Assembly: GCA_965279565.1 (NCBI GenBank) | Contig: OZ257249.1 | Coordinates: forward strand, 1,116,001-1,180,000 | Origin: Tagaea sp965279565 | Lineage (GTDB): Bacteria; Pseudomonadota; Alphaproteobacteria; CACIAM-22H2 | DNA length: 64,000 nucleotides | Direction of reading: 5' to 3' | In this document: piece after piece, positions 33,122 to 41,882 of the stretch | How positions within the stretch are numbered: the first letter of the stretch is position 1 | How the letters are laid out: every line of letters starts with the position of its first letter | Notes under the pieces: generated by a model | What the model was told of the DNA's origin: nothing | Databases searched by the model: none | The model's input: the letters and a program-made list of their open reading frames with translations, nothing else | Translations under genes and position numbers: made by a program

Positions 33122-33670
33122 TTACGCCGCCACCGCCAGCCCCGCCGCACCCTCTTCCGCGTCCAGCGTCACCGCGACCGCGTGGACGACGGCGGCGATG
33201 CGCACGGCGGCCTGGATCGCGGCGGGCTCGATGCCGCCCTTGCGCACGGCCTGCTCGTGGCTGTCCATGCACATGCCGCAGCCGTTGATCGCCGACACGG
33301 CGAGGCTCAGCAGTTCGAACTCGGCGTGGCCGATGCCGGGCTTGGCCATCGCGGTCATGCGCAGCTTGGCCGGCATCGTCGCGTAATCCTGCGCCGACAC
33401 CAGATGCGTGAAGCGGTAGTAGATGTTGTTCATGCCCATCAGCGACACCGCGATCTTCGCGGCACCGATCTGCTCGGCCGTGAGTGCGGGGCCGAACTCG
33501 CCCAGAAGTGCATCGCGCACCTCGCGCTGGCGCACCGCGAGGCCGGCGGTGACGAACAGCAGGGCGCGCAGCTCCGGCGACACGGCCGTCTCGGCCGCGA
33601 GCGAGGAGAGGTTCAGCTTCAGGTCCTTGGCATAGTCGGGCAGGGCCGACTTCAGGCTTTCGATCGTCAT
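33122..33670 (-). CDS. ahpD: Alkyl hydroperoxidase AhpD
   Basis: A 182-residue carboxymuconolactone-decarboxylase-fold protein that reduces AhpC through a CxxC thiol pair. The active site reads INGCGMCMDSHE with Cys131, Cys134 and His138, nearly the numbering of the Mycobacterium tuberculosis enzyme. It follows ahpC at 69 bases; together they form an AhpF-independent peroxidase system. Confidence 0.94.
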   Translation of the reverse strand: MTIESLKSALPDYAKDLKLNLSSLAAETAVSPELRALLFVTAGLAVRQREVRDALLGEFGPALTAEQIGAAKIAVSLMGMNNIYYRFTHLVSAQDYATMPAKLRMTAMAKPGIGHAEFELLSLAVSAINGCGMCMDSHEQAVRKGGIEPAAIQAAVRIAAVVHAVAVTLDAEEGAAGLAVAA

Positions 33671-33700
33671 TTGAATCTCCGTTGCGGGAAGCGAAGGAAA

Positions 33701-33732
33701 GGGCGCCGGGCCGGGGGGCGATCCCGGCGCCC
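33701..33732 (-). terminator. Hairpin between ahpC and ahpD
   Basis: GGGCGCCGGG, a 12-base loop, CCCGGCGCCC: a perfect 10-bp GC-only stem in the ahpC-ahpD intercistronic gap. It may partly terminate or protect the ahpC message so that AhpC outnumbers AhpD. No T-run follows on the minus strand. Confidence 0.45.
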
Positions 33733-33739
33733 CGCCGGA

Positions 33740-34279
33740 TCAGGCGGCCTTCAGGACCTCTTCGCCCTTCTGCCAGTTGCACGGGCACAGCTCGTCGGTC
33801 TGAAGTGCATCGAGCACGCGCATCACCTCGGCCGGGTTGCGGCCCACGCTCAGGTCGTTGACCGACACGAAGCGGATGACGCCTTCCGGATCGACGATGA
33901 AGGTGGCGCGCAGGGCGACACCCTCGTTCTTGTCGAGCACGCCGAGTGCGGTCGACAGCTCGCGCTTGATGTCGGCGAGCATCGCGAAGGGCAGGTCCTT
34001 CAGGTCGGCGTGGTTCTGGCGCCAGGCGAGATGGACGAACTCGCTGTCCGTCGACACGCCGTAGACGACCGCGTCGCGTTCGTTGAAGTCCTTGTTGAGC
34101 TTGCCGAAGGCGGCGATCTCGGTCGGGCAGACGAAGGTGAAGTCCTTCGGCCAGAAGAACACGACCTTCCACTTGCCCTTGTCGGACTCGCTCGTGATCT
34201 GCGTGAAGGCGTTCTTGATGTCGGTCGAGACGACGGCCTTGAGGTCGAAGCTCGGGAACTTGTCGCCGATGGTCAGCAT
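33740..34279 (-). CDS. ahpC: Peroxiredoxin AhpC (mycobacterial type)
   Basis: A 179-residue 2-Cys peroxiredoxin reducing H2O2, alkyl peroxides and peroxynitrite. Peroxidatic Cys51 is in FWPKDFTFVCPTE; the C-terminal CPCNW holds two cysteines (165 and 167) as in the three-Cys AhpC of mycobacteria. The start at 34279 matches the family N-terminus MLTIGDKFPSF; upstream residues in the frame do not. Divergent from oxyR, which should activate it on peroxide stress. Confidence 0.95.
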   Translation of the reverse strand: MLTIGDKFPSFDLKAVVSTDIKNAFTQITSESDKGKWKVVFFWPKDFTFVCPTEIAAFGKLNKDFNERDAVVYGVSTDSEFVHLAWRQNHADLKDLPFAMLADIKRELSTALGVLDKNEGVALRATFIVDPEGVIRFVSVNDLSVGRNPAEVMRVLDALQTDELCPCNWQKGEEVLKAA

Positions 34280-34402
34280 GTCGAGTACTCCATGTGGGAT
34301 TTCGGGTGGCCTGTTGATTTGGGTCCCCGTCGACGCGCAATGTGCAGGCTTGCGTACCATCGGTCCAATGGATTAAACTGGTCGCCGTAATCGAGGAAAC
34401 CG

Positions 34403-35326
34403 ATGATCCACCTGCCCACGATCCGCCAGCTCCGCCACTTCGCCGCCCTTGCCGACACGCTCAATTTCGGGCGCGCCGCGCGGCTGGCGAACGTCACGCA
34501 GTCCACCCTGTCGGCGAGCCTGCAGGAGCTGGAGGCCACGCTGGGTGCCGCATTGGTCGACCGCACGCGCCAGCGCGTGATGCTGACGGCCCTGGGCGAG
34601 CGCATCCTCGTGCGCGCGCGCAAGCTGCTGGCGGATGCCGAGGAGCTCGCACTCGAAGCGCGCGGTGCGGGCGAGCCGCTGGCGGGCGAACTGCGCCTTG
34701 GCGTGATCCCGTCGGTCAGCCCGTTCTGGATGCCGCGCGCGTTGCCGGCCCTGCGCAAGGCCTATCCCAAGCTGAAGCTCTATCTGGTCGAGGACCTGAC
34801 CGAGCGGCTGGTCGAGAAGCTGGCGTCCGGCACGCTCGATGCCGCCCTGCTCGCGTTGCCGTGCGAATGCGGACCGAACGACACCTATCCGCTGGGCCGC
34901 GATCCGTTCCGCCTGATCGTGCGGCGCGACCATGCGCTCGCCGGGCGCGGCAAGGTTCCCGCGCGCGAGATCCGCGCGCAGAAGCTGCTGCTGCTGGCCG
35001 ACGGCCACTGCATGAAGAAGCATGCGCTCGCCGCGTGCGGCCTGCGCGAAAGCCGCGATCCCGACCCGTTCGCCGCCACGTCGATCTTCACGCTCGTGCA
35101 GATGGTCGACAACGGGCTGGGCGTCACGCTGCTGCCGCAGATGGCGATCGACGCGGGCCTGCTGAAGGGCACGAGCCTCGTGTCCGTCGCGGTCGAGGAC
35201 GATCCGGCGCGCGACCTCGGCCTCGTCTGGCGCAAGGGCACGTCGCGCCGGCCGGAGTTCGAGCTGCTGGGGGCGGCCCTTGCCAAGGCGACGGGCGATT
35301 CACGCAAGGGCGCTTCGCGCGTATAG
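34403..35326 (+). CDS. oxyR: Peroxide-sensing LysR-type regulator OxyR
   Basis: A 307-residue LysR regulator: HTH at about residues 5-60 (RQLRHFAALADTLNFGRAA) and an effector domain. The redox pair is visible as DGHCMKKHALAACG with Cys203 and Cys212, nine residues apart as in E. coli OxyR (199/208), which identifies it as OxyR rather than a generic LysR. The 123-base gap to ahpC contains CCAT-N7-ATGG near 34357-34372, a possible half operator. Confidence 0.93.
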   Translation: MIHLPTIRQLRHFAALADTLNFGRAARLANVTQSTLSASLQELEATLGAALVDRTRQRVMLTALGERILVRARKLLADAEELALEARGAGEPLAGELRLGVIPSVSPFWMPRALPALRKAYPKLKLYLVEDLTERLVEKLASGTLDAALLALPCECGPNDTYPLGRDPFRLIVRRDHALAGRGKVPAREIRAQKLLLLADGHCMKKHALAACGLRESRDPDPFAATSIFTLVQMVDNGLGVTLLPQMAIDAGLLKGTSLVSVAVEDDPARDLGLVWRKGTSRRPEFELLGAALAKATGDSRKGASRV

Positions 35327-36004
35327 TTGCGGGGCTGGAGTCGCCCCCTGAGTCGTTTCTTCCGGAATCTGCCGCACCGTCTTGCCGCCGCGGGGCTTCT
35401 CGCCCTGTCGATGGCCGCGTGCGCGCCGCGTCTGCCGCCGCCGGTCGAGCCGCCGGCGGTGCCGCAGAATGTCGAGCCGCCGCGCGACTGCTTCGACGCC
35501 CTCGCGCGCGCCGACGCGGTGTTCGAGCGCCGCCCCACGACGCAAACGCGCGAAGGCTGCCGCGTCGACGAGGCGGTGATGCTGACCCGCGCGACGATCC
35601 CGCTCAACCGGCCCACGCTGATGACCTGCCCGATGGCGCACGCACTCGCCGCGTTCGAGCGCGAGGTCGTCCAGCCCGCCGCCCAGCGCCATTTCGGCAA
35701 GACGGTCGTGCAGCTCGTCCATTTCGGCAGCTACGTGTGCAAGCCGCAGACGGGCCGCAACGACCGGCTCTCCGAGCACGCCTTCGGGCGTGCCATCGAC
35801 ATCGGCGGCTTCGAGCTGGAGGGCAAGACGGTCGTCAATGTGCGCCAGCACTGGGCCGACCGCGGCTCGCGCGGCGCGTTCCTGCGCGACGTCGCAAAAG
35901 GTGCCTGCCGCCACTTCAACATCGTGCTGACGCCGAAGACCGACTTCGCCCACGCCAACCATCTCCATCTCGACATCGGAAGGTTCACGAAGTGCGATGC
36001 CTGA
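35327..36004 (+). CDS. Extensin-like family lipoprotein
   Basis: A 225-residue protein of the bacterial extensin-like C-terminal family, related to peptidase M15-type folds. Signal sequence LAAAGLLALSMAAC with lipobox Cys near residue 32, Pro-rich linker, then the conserved domain with SYVCKPQTGRNDRLSEHAFG, AIDIGGF and HANHLHLDIG, which contains His/Asp residues placed like M15 metal ligands. The only start giving a complete signal is TTG at 35327, right after the oxyR stop. Likely acts on peptidoglycan; enzymatic activity not proven. Overlaps the TSUP gene by eight bases. Confidence 0.8.
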   Translation: MRGWSRPLSRFFRNLPHRLAAAGLLALSMAACAPRLPPPVEPPAVPQNVEPPRDCFDALARADAVFERRPTTQTREGCRVDEAVMLTRATIPLNRPTLMTCPMAHALAAFEREVVQPAAQRHFGKTVVQLVHFGSYVCKPQTGRNDRLSEHAFGRAIDIGGFELEGKTVVNVRQHWADRGSRGAFLRDVAKGACRHFNIVLTPKTDFAHANHLHLDIGRFTKCDA

Positions 36005-36740
36005 TTTCTCGCTGATCGTCCTCGTCACGCTCTCGTTCGCCCTCGCCGGATTCGTCAAGGGCGTGGTGGGTTTGGGCCTGCCGACGATCTCGATGGGGCT
36101 GCTGAGCCTCGCCCTCGCCCCCGCACAGTCGGCCGCGCTGCTGATCGTGCCGTCGCTGGTGACGAACGTGTGGCAGCTCTGGGCCGGGCCGGATTTCCGC
36201 GCACTCGTCGTGCGGCTGTGGCCGATGATGCTGATGGTGTGCGTCGGCGTGGCGCTGGGCGGCGGCTGGCTTGCCGGCGAGAACGCGCTGGCCGCGCGCG
36301 TCGCACTCGGCCTGTGCGTGGCGGCCTATGCGGGGCTGAGCCTTGCGGCCGTGCGCTTCCACGTGCCGCCGCATCTGGAGAAATGGCTGGGCCCGCCGGT
36401 CGGGCTCGCGACCGGGCTCGTCACGGCCGCGACGGGCATCTTCGTGCTGCCGGCCGTGCCCTATATCCAGTCGCTCGGCCTCGCGAAGGAAGACCTGATC
36501 CAGGCGCTCGGCCTGTCGTTCCTCGTCGCGACGGTGGCACTCGCGTTCGGGCTTGCGAACGACGGGGTGTTCGAAACACTGAACCTGATCGGCTCGGTCT
36601 ATGCGCTCGCCCCCGCACTTGGCGGCATGTGGCTGGGCACCGTGCTGCGCCACCGCATGCCGGCCGAAGGCTTCCGCCGCTGGTTCCTGATCGGCCTGCT
36701 GGCGCTGGGGCTGTACCTGGCGTTGCGGGGGCTCGCCTAG
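35997..36740 (+). CDS. TSUP-family (TauE/SafE) permease
   Basis: A 247-residue inner-membrane protein with about eight hydrophobic segments and the family pattern GFVKGVVGLGLPTISMGLL near the N-terminus, repeated more weakly in the second half (GLVTAATGIFVLPAVPYI). TSUP members export sulfite, sulfoacetate or related anions; substrate unknown. Its TAG overlaps the gshB stop through CTAG. Confidence 0.88.
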   Translation: MPDFSLIVLVTLSFALAGFVKGVVGLGLPTISMGLLSLALAPAQSAALLIVPSLVTNVWQLWAGPDFRALVVRLWPMMLMVCVGVALGGGWLAGENALAARVALGLCVAAYAGLSLAAVRFHVPPHLEKWLGPPVGLATGLVTAATGIFVLPAVPYIQSLGLAKEDLIQALGLSFLVATVALAFGLANDGVFETLNLIGSVYALAPALGGMWLGTVLRHRMPAEGFRRWFLIGLLALGLYLALRGLA

Positions 36741-37678
36741 AGCTTCGATTCGATCGCGTTCCAGATCGACGCGGCGAGGTCGGTGCCGTCGAAGCGCTTC
36801 ACTTCCTGGATGCCGGTGGGCGAGGTGACGTTGATCTCGGTGAGGTAGTCGCCGATCACGTCGATGCCGACGAAGATCTGGCCGCGCTTCTTCAGCTCCG
36901 GCCCGATCGTCTCGCAGATTTCCTGCTCGCGCTTGGTCAGCGTCGTCTTCACGGCCTTGCCGCCGACATGCATGTTGGCGCGCGCCTCGCCCGCCGCGGG
37001 CACGCGGTTGATCGCACCTTCCGCCTTGCCGTCGACGAGGATGATGCGCTTGTCGCCCAGCCGCACGGCCGGCTCGTAGCGCTGGATCATCATCGGCTCG
37101 CGGCTGGCGTTCGTGAACATCTCGATGAGGGCCGTCAGGTTCTCGTCGTCGGGCTTGACGCGGAACACGCCGGCGCCGCCGTTGCCGAACAGCGGCTTGA
37201 CGATGATGTCCTTGAACTCCTTGCGGAACTCGAGGATCTCGGCCGTGTCCGACGTGATCAGCGTGGGCGGCATCAGATGCGGGAAATGCGTGACGAACAG
37301 CTTTTCCGGCGCGTTGCGCACGTGTGCCGGATCGTTGACGACGAGCGTCTTCGGGTGGATGTGCTCGAGGATGTGCGTCGCGGTGATGTAGCCCATGTCG
37401 AAGGGCGGGTCCTGGCGCATCAGGATCACGTCGACCTTGGCGAGGTCGATCGTCTCGGGCGATCCGAACGTGAAATGGTTGCCCTTCTCGCGGCGCACCG
37501 TCACCGGATGCGCCTTCGCGTAGATCTTCTCCTTGCCGCGCATCGACAGGTGCTTCACGAGATAGTGGTAGAGCGTGTAGCCGCGCGCCTGCGCTTCCAG
37601 CATCAGCGCGAAGCTCGAATCCCCGTCGATATTGATCGGACCCATCGGGTCCATCTGCACGGCAACGACGCGCGACAT
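36737..37678 (-). CDS. gshB: Glutathione synthetase
   Basis: ATP-grasp ligase that joins gamma-glutamylcysteine and glycine. The 313-residue protein has MDPMGPINIDGDSSFALMLE at the N-terminus, RQDPPFDMGYITAT, the ATP-grasp loop KPLFGNGGAGVFR and the metal site TEINVTSPTG near the C-terminus. Preceded by the SirB1/BON/yraN/rsmI block, a conserved alphaproteobacterial order. Confidence 0.96.
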   Translation of the reverse strand: MSRVVAVQMDPMGPINIDGDSSFALMLEAQARGYTLYHYLVKHLSMRGKEKIYAKAHPVTVRREKGNHFTFGSPETIDLAKVDVILMRQDPPFDMGYITATHILEHIHPKTLVVNDPAHVRNAPEKLFVTHFPHLMPPTLITSDTAEILEFRKEFKDIIVKPLFGNGGAGVFRVKPDDENLTALIEMFTNASREPMMIQRYEPAVRLGDKRIILVDGKAEGAINRVPAAGEARANMHVGGKAVKTTLTKREQEICETIGPELKKRGQIFVGIDVIGDYLTEINVTSPTGIQEVKRFDGTDLAASIWNAIESKL

Positions 37679-37703
37679 GGGCGGATTTCCTTCGGTTCGG
37701 ACT

Positions 37704-38561
37704 TCAGTTCAGGCGGCCCTTGAGGGCCTGTATCTCCATCGCGATGCGGTTCTTCGCACCGGCGGCCTCGACGAGCGCGTGGGCCTGCTCCAAACACATC
37801 ACGCCGGCGCGCAGATTGTCGAGTCCGACATGCACGAGCCCCGCCTCGTGCCACAGCGCCGGGTCGGAAGGCGCGATCATCAGCATGCGTTCGAGCGTGG
37901 CCAGCGCCCCGCGGAAATCCTCGGCCTTCAGCAGGCGCATCTTGATGTTGTTCTGCAGGCGCAGCAGCACCGTGCGGTCGGGCACGGTCGCGTAATGGTG
38001 GTTCTGCAGCTCGGCGTTGGGCCCCTCGAAGCGCTTGAGCAGGCTGCGCAGCGCCTTGGTGTCGAGCAGCGCCCCGCCGTTGAACGGATCGAGGATCGCG
38101 CGCCCGTCGGGGGCGTCGACGCGGATCAGGAAATGGCTGGGGAAGGCGAGGCCCGAGGCCGCCCAGCCTTGTGCACGCGCGGCATGGATCCACAGGATCG
38201 CGAGCGACACGGGCAGGCCGCGCCGCCGGTCGATCACGCCGGCAAGGTCGGCGTTGCGCAGGTCGTCGTAGGAATCGCGGTCGCCGCGATAGCCGAGCCG
38301 TTCGACGAGAGCTTCGCGAAGTGCGGCCACGCGGCCATCGAGATTGTCGGCGCGGACCTGCGCCTCTGCCGCCACGCAGGTCGCGATCTCGGACAGGTGT
38401 GCGCGATAGGGGGCGAGGTCGAGCGCGGGGCGTGCGGCTCCCGACAAGGCGAGCGCCGTGTCGGCGAGGGCGAGATCCTGTTCGCCGGCATGTGCCGCGT
38501 CGGCGAGCGTGCGCTCGATCTCGGCCGGGGCCCCGGCGACGAGGCGATAGGGCGGGTTCAC
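37704..38561 (-). CDS. SirB1-family transglutaminase-like protein with TPR tail
   Basis: A 285-residue protein: transglutaminase-like core of the SirB1 family (about 55-190; RRGLPVSLAILWIHAARAQGW, FPSHFLIRV, ILDPFNGG) and C-terminal TPR-like helices (about 215-285). The usual catalytic Cys of transglutaminases is not evident. GTG start at 38561 overlaps the stop of the BON gene, hence coupling. Role unknown; found next to gshB and yraN in many relatives. Confidence 0.8.
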   Translation of the reverse strand: MNPPYRLVAGAPAEIERTLADAAHAGEQDLALADTALALSGAARPALDLAPYRAHLSEIATCVAAEAQVRADNLDGRVAALREALVERLGYRGDRDSYDDLRNADLAGVIDRRRGLPVSLAILWIHAARAQGWAASGLAFPSHFLIRVDAPDGRAILDPFNGGALLDTKALRSLLKRFEGPNAELQNHHYATVPDRTVLLRLQNNIKMRLLKAEDFRGALATLERMLMIAPSDPALWHEAGLVHVGLDNLRAGVMCLEQAHALVEAAGAKNRIAMEIQALKGRLN

Positions 38562-39208
38562 GGAACCGCGGCAGCCTGCGCGCCAGGCGGGGCGCGGAAA
38601 CGGCGCGGATCGTCGCGCGCGATCGCGTGGCTGACCACGCGCCTGATGTTCGACAGGTTGCGCGCCACGCCGACCACGCGGTCGTGCTCGGCCGTATCGG
38701 CATAGACGCCGAGGATGTAGACGGTGCCGTTGACGACCTCGACCGAGAAATTGACCGAGTTGATGCCCTTGGCGAACAGCAGGCGCGAGCGCAGCTCGTT
38801 GGCCGCCCACACGTCCTTGGCGTAGGCCTTCATCCCGCCTTCGTCGGTGACCTCGATCTCGTTGATGATCTCGCGGATTCCGCCGGCCTTCCACGCCAGG
38901 CGCACGGCCTCGGCGCGCGTGTCGGGATCGGTGACGGCCCCGGTCAGCAGCACGCGGCCTTCGTAGATCTGCGTCGAGATCGACGAGAAGATCGTCGAAT
39001 CCTTGCGCTCCTGGAACCAGTAATTGTTGATCTCGAGCGCGATCGCGTTGTCGGTCGCGGCACCCTTGACGCCGCGTTCCTGCATGGCAGCCCCACCCAC
39101 GGCGGCGGCGCCACCCACGGCGACGCCCACGCAACCCTGCAGGGCGAGCGCCCCGGCGAGGAGGCCGGCGGCGAGAAGGAGAGTGCGGGGTCGGATCTGG
39201 TTCGGCAT
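38558..39208 (-). CDS. BON-domain outer-membrane lipoprotein
   Basis: A 216-residue lipoprotein: signal with lipobox LQGC (Cys26), a short glycine-rich segment (VGVAVGGAAAVGGAA), and two BON domains (about 50-125 and 130-200; VLLTGAVTDPDTRAEAV and VYILGVYADTAEHDRVV). BON domains bind phospholipid; DolP and OsmY are relatives that maintain the outer membrane. The ATG at 39208 is chosen because AAGGAG lies six bases upstream; the longer start at 39226 has none. Confidence 0.9.
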   Translation of the reverse strand: MPNQIRPRTLLLAAGLLAGALALQGCVGVAVGGAAAVGGAAMQERGVKGAATDNAIALEINNYWFQERKDSTIFSSISTQIYEGRVLLTGAVTDPDTRAEAVRLAWKAGGIREIINEIEVTDEGGMKAYAKDVWAANELRSRLLFAKGINSVNFSVEVVNGTVYILGVYADTAEHDRVVGVARNLSNIRRVVSHAIARDDPRRFRAPPGAQAAAVP

Positions 39209-39237
39209 GGGGTTCTCCTTGCCCAATATTTAGGGTG

Positions 39238-39606
39238 CTAACGCGAGTCGCGCCAAGCGTCTTTCACATGGACCGGCCAGCGGCCGGGGGCCACCAGCAC
39301 CATGTCGAATCTAACCTCGAATGCGGCGAATTGAGGGCGCGCCGCAAGATACTGTTCGGCCGCCCGCGCGATGCGCGCGGCTTGTGCAGGGTGTAGCGAT
39401 TCGGCCGCATCGTCGGCGCCGGCGCGCGCCTTGACCTCGACGAAGGCGAGCGTGCGCCCGCGCTTCGCCACCAGATCGACCTGGCCCGCCGGCAGGCGCA
39501 GGTCGCGCGCGACGATCCGCCAGCCCGTCAGGCGCAGCCGCCACGCGGCCAGCGATTCGGCGAACCGGCCGCGCCGCTGGGCCGCGACATGGCGCGCCGA
39601 CTTCAA
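39238..39606 (-). CDS. yraN: YraN/UPF0102 family nuclease-fold protein
   Basis: A 122-residue protein of the Holliday-junction-resolvase-like (PD-D/ExK) fold: RGRFAESLAAWRLRLTGW, ARDLRLPAGQVDLVA (Asp) and LAFVEVKAR (ExK). Possible nuclease; function unproven. ATG overlaps the rsmI stop, the standard rsmI-yraN pairing. Confidence 0.92.
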   Translation of the reverse strand: MKSARHVAAQRRGRFAESLAAWRLRLTGWRIVARDLRLPAGQVDLVAKRGRTLAFVEVKARAGADDAAESLHPAQAARIARAAEQYLAARPQFAAFEVRFDMVLVAPGRWPVHVKDAWRDSR

Positions 39607-40481
39607 CGCTTCTTGCCCGAAAGGGCGAGTGCGCGCGCATAGACCTGCCGGCGCGGCAGGCCGGTCGCGGCGGCGATACGGTCGGCCGCATCGCGCACGC
39701 CCAGCGTGGCGAGGGCCGCTTCGATCTTCGCGTCGAGGGCGGCGGGATCGGGCTCGATCTCTTGCGCTTCGCCCGGCGGGCCGACGACGAGCACGATCTC
39801 GCCCAGCGCTTCGTGCGCGGCATAGTGCGCGGCGAGTATCGCGAGCGGGCCGGCGCGCCGCTCCTCGTGCCGCTTGGTCAGTTCGCGCAGCACGCAGGCC
39901 GGCCGGTCGCCCAGCACTTCGGCCATCGCGGCGAGCGTTTCGGCCGTGCGGTGCGGCGCCTCGAACGCGACGAGCGTGGCCTTCACGTCGCGGAACTCGG
40001 CCAGACGGCGCGCGCGCGGGCCGGTCTTCGGCGGCAGGAACCCGAGGAACAGGAACGGCTCGGCTGGCAGGCCGGAAAGTGCCACCGCCGTCGCGATCGC
40101 CGACGGGCCGGGCACGGCGGTGACCGGCACACCCGCCGATTCCGCCGCACGCACGAGGGCGGCCCCCGGATCGGCGATGCCCGGCATGCCGGCATCCGAC
40201 ACGAACGCGACGATGCCCGTGCGCGCGGCTTGCGCCAGCTTCGGCCCCATGGCCTCGCTGGCCCGCTCGTCGCAGCGCAGCAGCTTGGGGGCCGGAATGC
40301 CGAGGGCGGAAAGCAGGCGGCGCGCGACGCGCGTATCTTCCGCCGCGATGACGGACGCGGCCGCCAGCACCTGGCGCTGGCGCGCCGTCACGTCGCCCAG
40401 ATTGCCGATCGGCGTGCCGACCAGATAGAGGCCGGGCGCCAAGGAGGCTGGCCCCAAGGACGCTGGATTGTGCGGTTCCAT
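39603..40481 (-). CDS. rsmI: 16S rRNA 2'-O-ribose C1402 methyltransferase
   Basis: SAM-dependent tetrapyrrole-methylase-fold enzyme that methylates 16S rRNA C1402. About 292 residues: LYLVGTPIGNLGDVTARQ, AAEDTRVARRLL, FVSDAGMPGIADPG and VPGPSAIATAVALSGLP are all diagnostic. Start uncertain: ATG at 40481 gives normal length, while ATG at 40529 adds an acidic, unconserved 16-residue leader and nearly abuts the divergent LpoA-like gene. I prefer 40481. Confidence 0.94.
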   Translation of the reverse strand: MEPHNPASLGPASLAPGLYLVGTPIGNLGDVTARQRQVLAAASVIAAEDTRVARRLLSALGIPAPKLLRCDERASEAMGPKLAQAARTGIVAFVSDAGMPGIADPGAALVRAAESAGVPVTAVPGPSAIATAVALSGLPAEPFLFLGFLPPKTGPRARRLAEFRDVKATLVAFEAPHRTAETLAAMAEVLGDRPACVLRELTKRHEERRAGPLAILAAHYAAHEALGEIVLVVGPPGEAQEIEPDPAALDAKIEAALATLGVRDAADRIAAATGLPRRQVYARALALSGKKR

Positions 40482-40530
40482 CTCGCTAGGCTCGCGCGCA
40501 TCGGGTTCATCGTCGTCAGGGGCCGCCATC

Positions 40531-41862
40531 TTGCGTTCCGTTCCGCTCTTCGTTGCCGTGATCGTGGCCGCCCTGTCGCTCGGCGGCTGCGAGAATGCCG
40601 GCGAACTCCGCGAGAGGGTAGCGGGCATTCTCGGTCAGGGCCAGTCGGCTCCGGTCACACCGCCCGCACCGCCGCCCGCCGCCGAAGCGGTTCCCGCAAT
40701 TCCGCCGGCCGCACCTGCACCTTCGACCGCAATCGATCCGGCCGCCGCGGTCGCGGTCGAGAAATCCGCGCGCTCGGGTCCGCCGCGCGTCGCACTCCTG
40801 CTGCCGCTGACGGGACCCAACGCGCCGGTCGGGCAGGCGCTGCTCGATGCCGCGACGCAGGCCGTGTTCGATGTGGCGGACGACGATTTCGCCCTGCTCG
40901 TGCGCGACACGGCCGGCACGCCGCAGGGCGCACTCGCCGCGTTCGAATGGGCGCTGGCCCAGGAAGCGCGCCTCGTGATCGGCCCGCTGCTGGGTGCCGA
41001 GACGCAGGCCGTGGCCCCCGCCGCGCGCGCGGCGGGCATGCCGCTGCTCAGCCTGTCCAACGACCGCACGGTCGCGGCCCCCGGCATCTTCACGCTGGGC
41101 ATCGCCCCGCAGGACGCGATCGCGCGCACGATCGAATATGCGCGCGCGCGCGGACACGAACGTTTCGCCGCCCTGCTGCCGTCGAACGCGCTGGGTGTCG
41201 CGTCGGAGCGCGCGCTGCGCACGACGCTGGCCTCGACCGGCGGCGATCTCGTGCGCATCGAACGCTACGACACGGGTGCGCTGGATTTCGCGCCCGCCGT
41301 GCGCCGGCTCGGCCAGCTTGCCGGCCCGCCGCCGCGCCTGGCGCGCGGCGAAGTGGGTCCGCCGCCGCCCGATCTCGATTTCGACGCGGTCCTGCTGCCG
41401 GATTTCGGCGACCGGCTGATCCAGGTCGTCGCCCAATTGCACGGGCACGAGATCGATCCGGGGCGCGTCAAGTATCTCGGCATTCCGCTGTGGGACGATC
41501 CGCGCACGCTGCGCGAATCCTCGCTGCAGGGGGCGTGGTTCGCGAACACGGCGCAGGCGCCGCGCGCCATGTTCGAGGAACGCTATCGCGGCGCCTTCGG
41601 CCGGCCCGCCCCGCGCGTGGCGAGCCTCGCCTACGATGCGGTCGCGCTCGCCGCGATCCTCGCGCGCGACAAGGGCCCGACGGGTGCCGATTTCTCGCTC
41701 GAGGCGCTGACCGTCAATTCCGGCTTCGCCGGCGTGGACGGCATCTTCCGGCTGACGGCGAACGGCTTCGTCGAACGCGGCTATGCCGTGCTCGAAGTGC
41801 GCCGCGAAGGGGCGCGCGTGCTGGCACCGGCCCCCGAGACGTTCGAAGCGCCGTCGAACTGA
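40531..41862 (+). CDS. LpoA-like penicillin-binding-protein activator lipoprotein
   Basis: A 443-residue outer-membrane lipoprotein of the periplasmic-binding-protein type I fold (LppC/LpoA-like), thought to stimulate PBP1. TTG start at 40531 yields a signal with lipobox LGGC (Cys20); a GTG at 40468 would precede the signal by 21 odd residues. After a Pro/Ala-rich linker comes RVALLLPLTGPNAPVGQALLDA, the Peripla_BP fold to about 420. Divergent from rsmI, as in most alphaproteobacteria. Confidence 0.86.
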   Translation: MRSVPLFVAVIVAALSLGGCENAGELRERVAGILGQGQSAPVTPPAPPPAAEAVPAIPPAAPAPSTAIDPAAAVAVEKSARSGPPRVALLLPLTGPNAPVGQALLDAATQAVFDVADDDFALLVRDTAGTPQGALAAFEWALAQEARLVIGPLLGAETQAVAPAARAAGMPLLSLSNDRTVAAPGIFTLGIAPQDAIARTIEYARARGHERFAALLPSNALGVASERALRTTLASTGGDLVRIERYDTGALDFAPAVRRLGQLAGPPPRLARGEVGPPPPDLDFDAVLLPDFGDRLIQVVAQLHGHEIDPGRVKYLGIPLWDDPRTLRESSLQGAWFANTAQAPRAMFEERYRGAFGRPAPRVASLAYDAVALAAILARDKGPTGADFSLEALTVNSGFAGVDGIFRLTANGFVERGYAVLEVRREGARVLAPAPETFEAPSN

Positions 41863-41882
41863 ACCCGAAGGGAGCTTCGAGA

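Noticed and set aside
34357..34372. OxyR operator between ahpC and oxyR
   Set aside because: Only a single CCAT-N7-ATGG pair is visible; too weak to list as a separate site, mentioned under oxyR.
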